Assembly (NCBI GenBank): GCA_029565935.1
Contig: JAKQNF010000013.1
Span: 1-64,000 of the forward strand
DNA from: Bacillota bacterium
GTDB lineage: Bacteria; Bacillota; DTU025; MWDF01
Reading direction: 5' to 3'
DNA length: 64,000 nucleotides
A program made the translations under genes and the position numbers. Below the pieces are notes generated by a model, which was not told where the DNA came from, ran no database searches, and saw only the letters and a list, made by a program, of their open reading frames with translations. Below, in pieces: positions 58,745-64,000 of the stretch. The number at the start of each line of letters is the position of its first letter. Position 1 is the stretch's first letter.

Positions 58745-60169
58745 GTGATTTGTTTGTCGTCAGATAGTGTAGCGGAGATGTTCAAACCGGAGATAACGCT
58801 GCTTTCCTTCGGTTACAAATACGGGGTGCCGGACTATGCGGAGTTCCTGTTTGACGTAAGGTCGCTGAAGAACCCCTATTACGAATCCGAGCTCAGGGAG
58901 CTGAACGGCAACTACAGGGCCGTAAGCGAATACGTCATGGAAGACCCTCTCTCTGCCGATATGATAGAGCAGATCCTAGGGTTCATCCGCCTTACCTCAA
59001 GGCGCTATGCCGAAAAGGATAGGGGCTGGATGGTGATAGGCGTCGGTTGTACGGGCGGCAAGCACAGGTCGGTCGCGGTGGTTAACGAGCTGCAAAGGAG
59101 GCTCGTCACTGAAGGCTACAAGTCGAATGTGCTGCACAGGGACATATACAAGGAGATGGATCCAATATTCGGGCAGGACCCGGCGTGGACCCGCTTCGAG
59201 AGGGATCTCGCAGACGAGGAGAGGGGCAGGGGCCTGCGAGTCGCCGCCATAGGAGGCGGCACCGGCATGCCGGCGGTGCTAAGGGGGCTCAAGCACTATA
59301 CATCGAACATAACGGCGATAGTCACCATGACCGACGATGGAGGAAGTTCTGGTAAGCTCATCGAGGAGATGGAGATGCCTCCTCCTGGGGACATCAGAAA
59401 CTGCATATTGGCCATGTCGAACACCGAACCGCTGATGGAGAAGCTGTTCCAGTATAGGTTCACTTTGAGGGGTGATATCGCGGGGCATCCTTTCGGCAAC
59501 CTGTTCCTGGTGGCGATGACCGATATAACGGGGGATTTCCAAAGGGCAATTAAAGAATGCTCGGCAGTGCTTTCTGTAAGGGGCGAAGTCCTGCCGGCAA
59601 CAATGAGCATGTGCGTCCTCAAGGCGGAGATGGAAGACGGGAGCACTCTCTACGGGGAATCTCAGATAAACCACAGCGGGAAGAGGATTAAAAGGCTGGC
59701 GATAGAGCCGGAAGACGCCAAGGCGCATCCATCGGCGATATCCGCCATACTTGGTGCCGACGTTGTGGTCATAGGCCCCGGAAGCCTTTATACGTCGATA
59801 ATCACAAACCTCATCATACCCGGCGTGGCAGATGCGCTCAGGGCCAGCAAAGCCAAGAAGATATATGTATGCAACACGATGACGGAGGCCGGGGAGACGA
59901 ACGAATACAGCGCAAGCGACCATCTGAGGGCGATATTCGAGCATGCAGGCCCCGGGATATGCGACACGATAATCGTCAACAACTCGGTTATTCCAGAGGA
60001 GCTGCTAAGGGCCTATCGCAAGGAGGGGGCGTCGCAGGTGTCGTACGACGCGGAGGAACTAAAGAGCATGGGGCTAATGGTGGAGGAGTGCGATGTGGCT
60101 TCAGTGGGCGAGCATTATAAGCATGATTCGTACAAGCTCGCAAAGGCGATTATAAGCATCATTTCCTGA
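58745..60169 (+). CDS. yvcK: fusion of a RapZ C-terminal domain with YvcK/GlmR (gluconeogenesis factor)
   Basis: N-term LLSFGYKYGVPDYAEFLFDVRSLKNPYY...IGVGCTGGKHRSVAVVNEL is the RapZ C-domain; from nt ~59225 RVAAIGGGTGMPAVLRGLK...MTDDGGSSGKL...PPGDIRNC is YvcK. Confidence 0.93.
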   Translation: MICLSSDSVAEMFKPEITLLSFGYKYGVPDYAEFLFDVRSLKNPYYESELRELNGNYRAVSEYVMEDPLSADMIEQILGFIRLTSRRYAEKDRGWMVIGVGCTGGKHRSVAVVNELQRRLVTEGYKSNVLHRDIYKEMDPIFGQDPAWTRFERDLADEERGRGLRVAAIGGGTGMPAVLRGLKHYTSNITAIVTMTDDGGSSGKLIEEMEMPPPGDIRNCILAMSNTEPLMEKLFQYRFTLRGDIAGHPFGNLFLVAMTDITGDFQRAIKECSAVLSVRGEVLPATMSMCVLKAEMEDGSTLYGESQINHSGKRIKRLAIEPEDAKAHPSAISAILGADVVVIGPGSLYTSIITNLIIPGVADALRASKAKKIYVCNTMTEAGETNEYSASDHLRAIFEHAGPGICDTIIVNNSVIPEELLRAYRKEGASQVSYDAEELKSMGLMVEECDVASVGEHYKHDSYKLAKAIISIIS

Positions 60170-60183
60170 CAGGGGTTGTTCAT

Positions 60184-62218
<2,035 letters not shown>

Positions 62219-62241
62219 GCAGGGAAGGCAAGGATCCGAAC

Positions 62242-63426
62242 ATGAACAAGAAGACAGTCAGGGATATCGACGTAAAGGGAAAGAGAGTGCTCGTCAGGGC
62301 CGATTTCAACGTACCCCAGGACAAGTCCGGTCAGATCACGGACGACAGAAGGATAAGAGAGGCCCTCCCCACGATAAAATACCTGCTGGAGAAAGGTGCC
62401 AGCGTGGTGTTGGCATCGCACCTCGGCAGGCCCAACGGAGTAAGGAACGAGAAATTCACCCTTATGCCGGTAGCCGAAAGGCTGTCCGAACTTCTCGGGT
62501 TTCACGTACCGCTTCTTTCCGATTGTGTAGGGCCTGAGGTTGATGCTCACGTAAGGGCTATGAAACCCGGCGAAGTGGCATTACTGGAGAACGTAAGGTT
62601 CCACAAGGAAGAGGAGGCCAACGACACCGTGTTTGCAAAGGAGCTGGCATCGACGGCGGACATCTTTGTGATGGATGCTTTCGGCACAGCTCATCGCGCC
62701 CATGCATCCACGGAGGGCGTGGCAAGGCACATCCCCGCCGTGGCAGGGCTTCTAGTCGAGAAAGAGCTCAGGATAATGGGCGATGCGCTGTCGAATCCCA
62801 AGAGACCTTTCGTAGCAGTCCTGGGAGGAGCGAAGGTCAAGGACAAGATCGCCGTGGTCGAGAACCTTCTCGGGAAGGTAGACACCCTGATCATAGGTGG
62901 GGGGATGGCGTATACTTTCCTGAGATCGGAAGGATATCCGACAGGCGGCTCACTCTTGGATTCTGAAAGGCTCGATTACTGCAAGGACATCATCTTGGCA
63001 GCGAAAGCCAAGGGAGTGAAGCTGTTGCTTCCCATGGACCATGTAGCGGCCACGAGCCTGGACGGGAACGGAACATCCAGAATAGTAGATGGCGAAGGAA
63101 TACCACAGGACATGATCGGTGTCGACATAGGACCACAGACGGGTAAGGCCTTCGCGGAAGAGATAAAGACGGCAAAGACGGTAGTATGGAACGGCCCGAT
63201 GGGCGTCTTCGAGGTGCCTGAATACAGCAAGGGCACGCTGGCCATAGCGAACGCACTTGTTGAATCATCAGCGGTGACGATCGTAGGTGGCGGGGATTCC
63301 GCCGCCGCGATAGAGAAGCTGGGGTTGGCCGATAAGGTAACCCACGTATCGACCGGAGGCGGCGCATCCTTGGAATTCCTCGAGGGGAAGGTCCTTCCCG
63401 GAATAGACGCCCTACAGGACCTTTGA
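62242..63426 (+). CDS. pgk: phosphoglycerate kinase
   Basis: [50 protein letters not shown]. Confidence 0.97.
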   Translation: MNKKTVRDIDVKGKRVLVRADFNVPQDKSGQITDDRRIREALPTIKYLLEKGASVVLASHLGRPNGVRNEKFTLMPVAERLSELLGFHVPLLSDCVGPEVDAHVRAMKPGEVALLENVRFHKEEEANDTVFAKELASTADIFVMDAFGTAHRAHASTEGVARHIPAVAGLLVEKELRIMGDALSNPKRPFVAVLGGAKVKDKIAVVENLLGKVDTLIIGGGMAYTFLRSEGYPTGGSLLDSERLDYCKDIILAAKAKGVKLLLPMDHVAATSLDGNGTSRIVDGEGIPQDMIGVDIGPQTGKAFAEEIKTAKTVVWNGPMGVFEVPEYSKGTLAIANALVESSAVTIVGGGDSAAAIEKLGLADKVTHVSTGGGASLEFLEGKVLPGIDALQDL

Positions 63427-63440
63427 TAAGAGGTAGTTGT

Positions 63441-64000
63441 ATGAGAAGAAGGATTGCTGCTGGTAACTGGAAGATGAATATGGGGCTCGAAGCCTCTGTA
63501 GAACTTGCCCGTAAGGTCAAAGACTTTACGGGCATTCATGCGCATTCGGTCGACATCGTGGTATGCCCCACTTTCCTTTCGCTGGCCAGGACGGCCGGGG
63601 AGCTAGAAGGAAGCGGCATAGCGGTCGGCGCGCAGGATTGTTATCATGAATCGCAAGGCGCGTTCACCGGGGAGGTGAACCCGGAGCTGATAAGGGACGC
63701 AGGAGGATCGTACTGCATAGTGGGCCATTCCGAAAGGCGCACGCTCATGCATGAGACGGACAAAGAGGTCAACCTTAAGGTTAAGTCCCTGATCGGTGGA
63801 TGCATAGTACCGATAATATGCGTAGGCGAGACACTGGCCGAAAGGCAGGCGCTCGATACCATGAACGTCGTACGAGGGCAGGTAATGCGCGCATACGCAG
63901 GTATAGAGCCTGAAGCCGCAGCCAGGACCGTCATCGCGTATGAGCCGGTATGGGCCATCGGCACAGGCCTGAACGCCACCGCACAGGACGCACAGGCGGT
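63441..64000 (+). CDS. tpiA: triosephosphate isomerase (3' truncated by the window edge)
   Basis: ATG at 63441; MRRRIAAGNWKMNMGL...YCIVGHSERR...IAYEPVWAIGTG; absent from the ORF track because there is no stop in the window. Confidence 0.96.
   Translation, partial: MRRRIAAGNWKMNMGLEASVELARKVKDFTGIHAHSVDIVVCPTFLSLARTAGELEGSGIAVGAQDCYHESQGAFTGEVNPELIRDAGGSYCIVGHSERRTLMHETDKEVNLKVKSLIGGCIVPIICVGETLAERQALDTMNVVRGQVMRAYAGIEPEAAARTVIAYEPVWAIGTGLNATAQDAQA

Noticed and set aside
62976-63545. 189-aa and 181-aa minus-strand ORFs opposite pgk
   Set aside because: Antisense frames of a well-supported pgk; Ser/Pro/Arg-rich

Overview
The window is about 64 kb of bacterial chromosome. The gene order yvcK-whiA-gap-pgk-tpi and the GlgC/GlgD pair suggest a Bacillota-like genome, but taxonomy is inference only. 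Four zones are visible. (1) About 1-5.8 kb is AT-rich accessory DNA: an XRE regulator, a TetR regulator with a clear promoter/operator, two CPBP-family membrane proteases, membrane and lipoproteins, and decayed intergenic sequence. (2) About 5.8-17.5 kb holds mixed housekeeping and envelope genes: DUF6448-like, a HicB-like/DinB-like protein, inorganic pyrophosphatase, TPR, a sulfite-oxidase-fold protein, a CDF transporter, a ROK-family protein and a phosphohexomutase. (3) About 17.5-36.9 kb is a large alpha-glucan/glycogen locus: pgi, glgA, glgD, glgC, glgP, glgB and a GH13-MalQ fusion, plus malK, divergent malEFG and a secreted alpha-amylase. (4) About 36.9-64 kb holds an aminotransferase, MATE, PepF, a DRG-like GTPase, PepT, radical SAM, ABC systems, a heterodimeric ABC exporter, an Opp-type importer, ApbE with an FMN-binding protein, a RapZ-C-terminal-domain/YvcK fusion, whiA and gap-pgk-tpiA. 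The most striking item is the single ORF at 58745-60169, which joins a RapZ C-terminal (GlcN6P/RNA-binding-type) domain, without the RapZ kinase domain, to a complete YvcK/GlmR. No rRNA, convincing tRNA, CRISPR array or intact transposase was seen.
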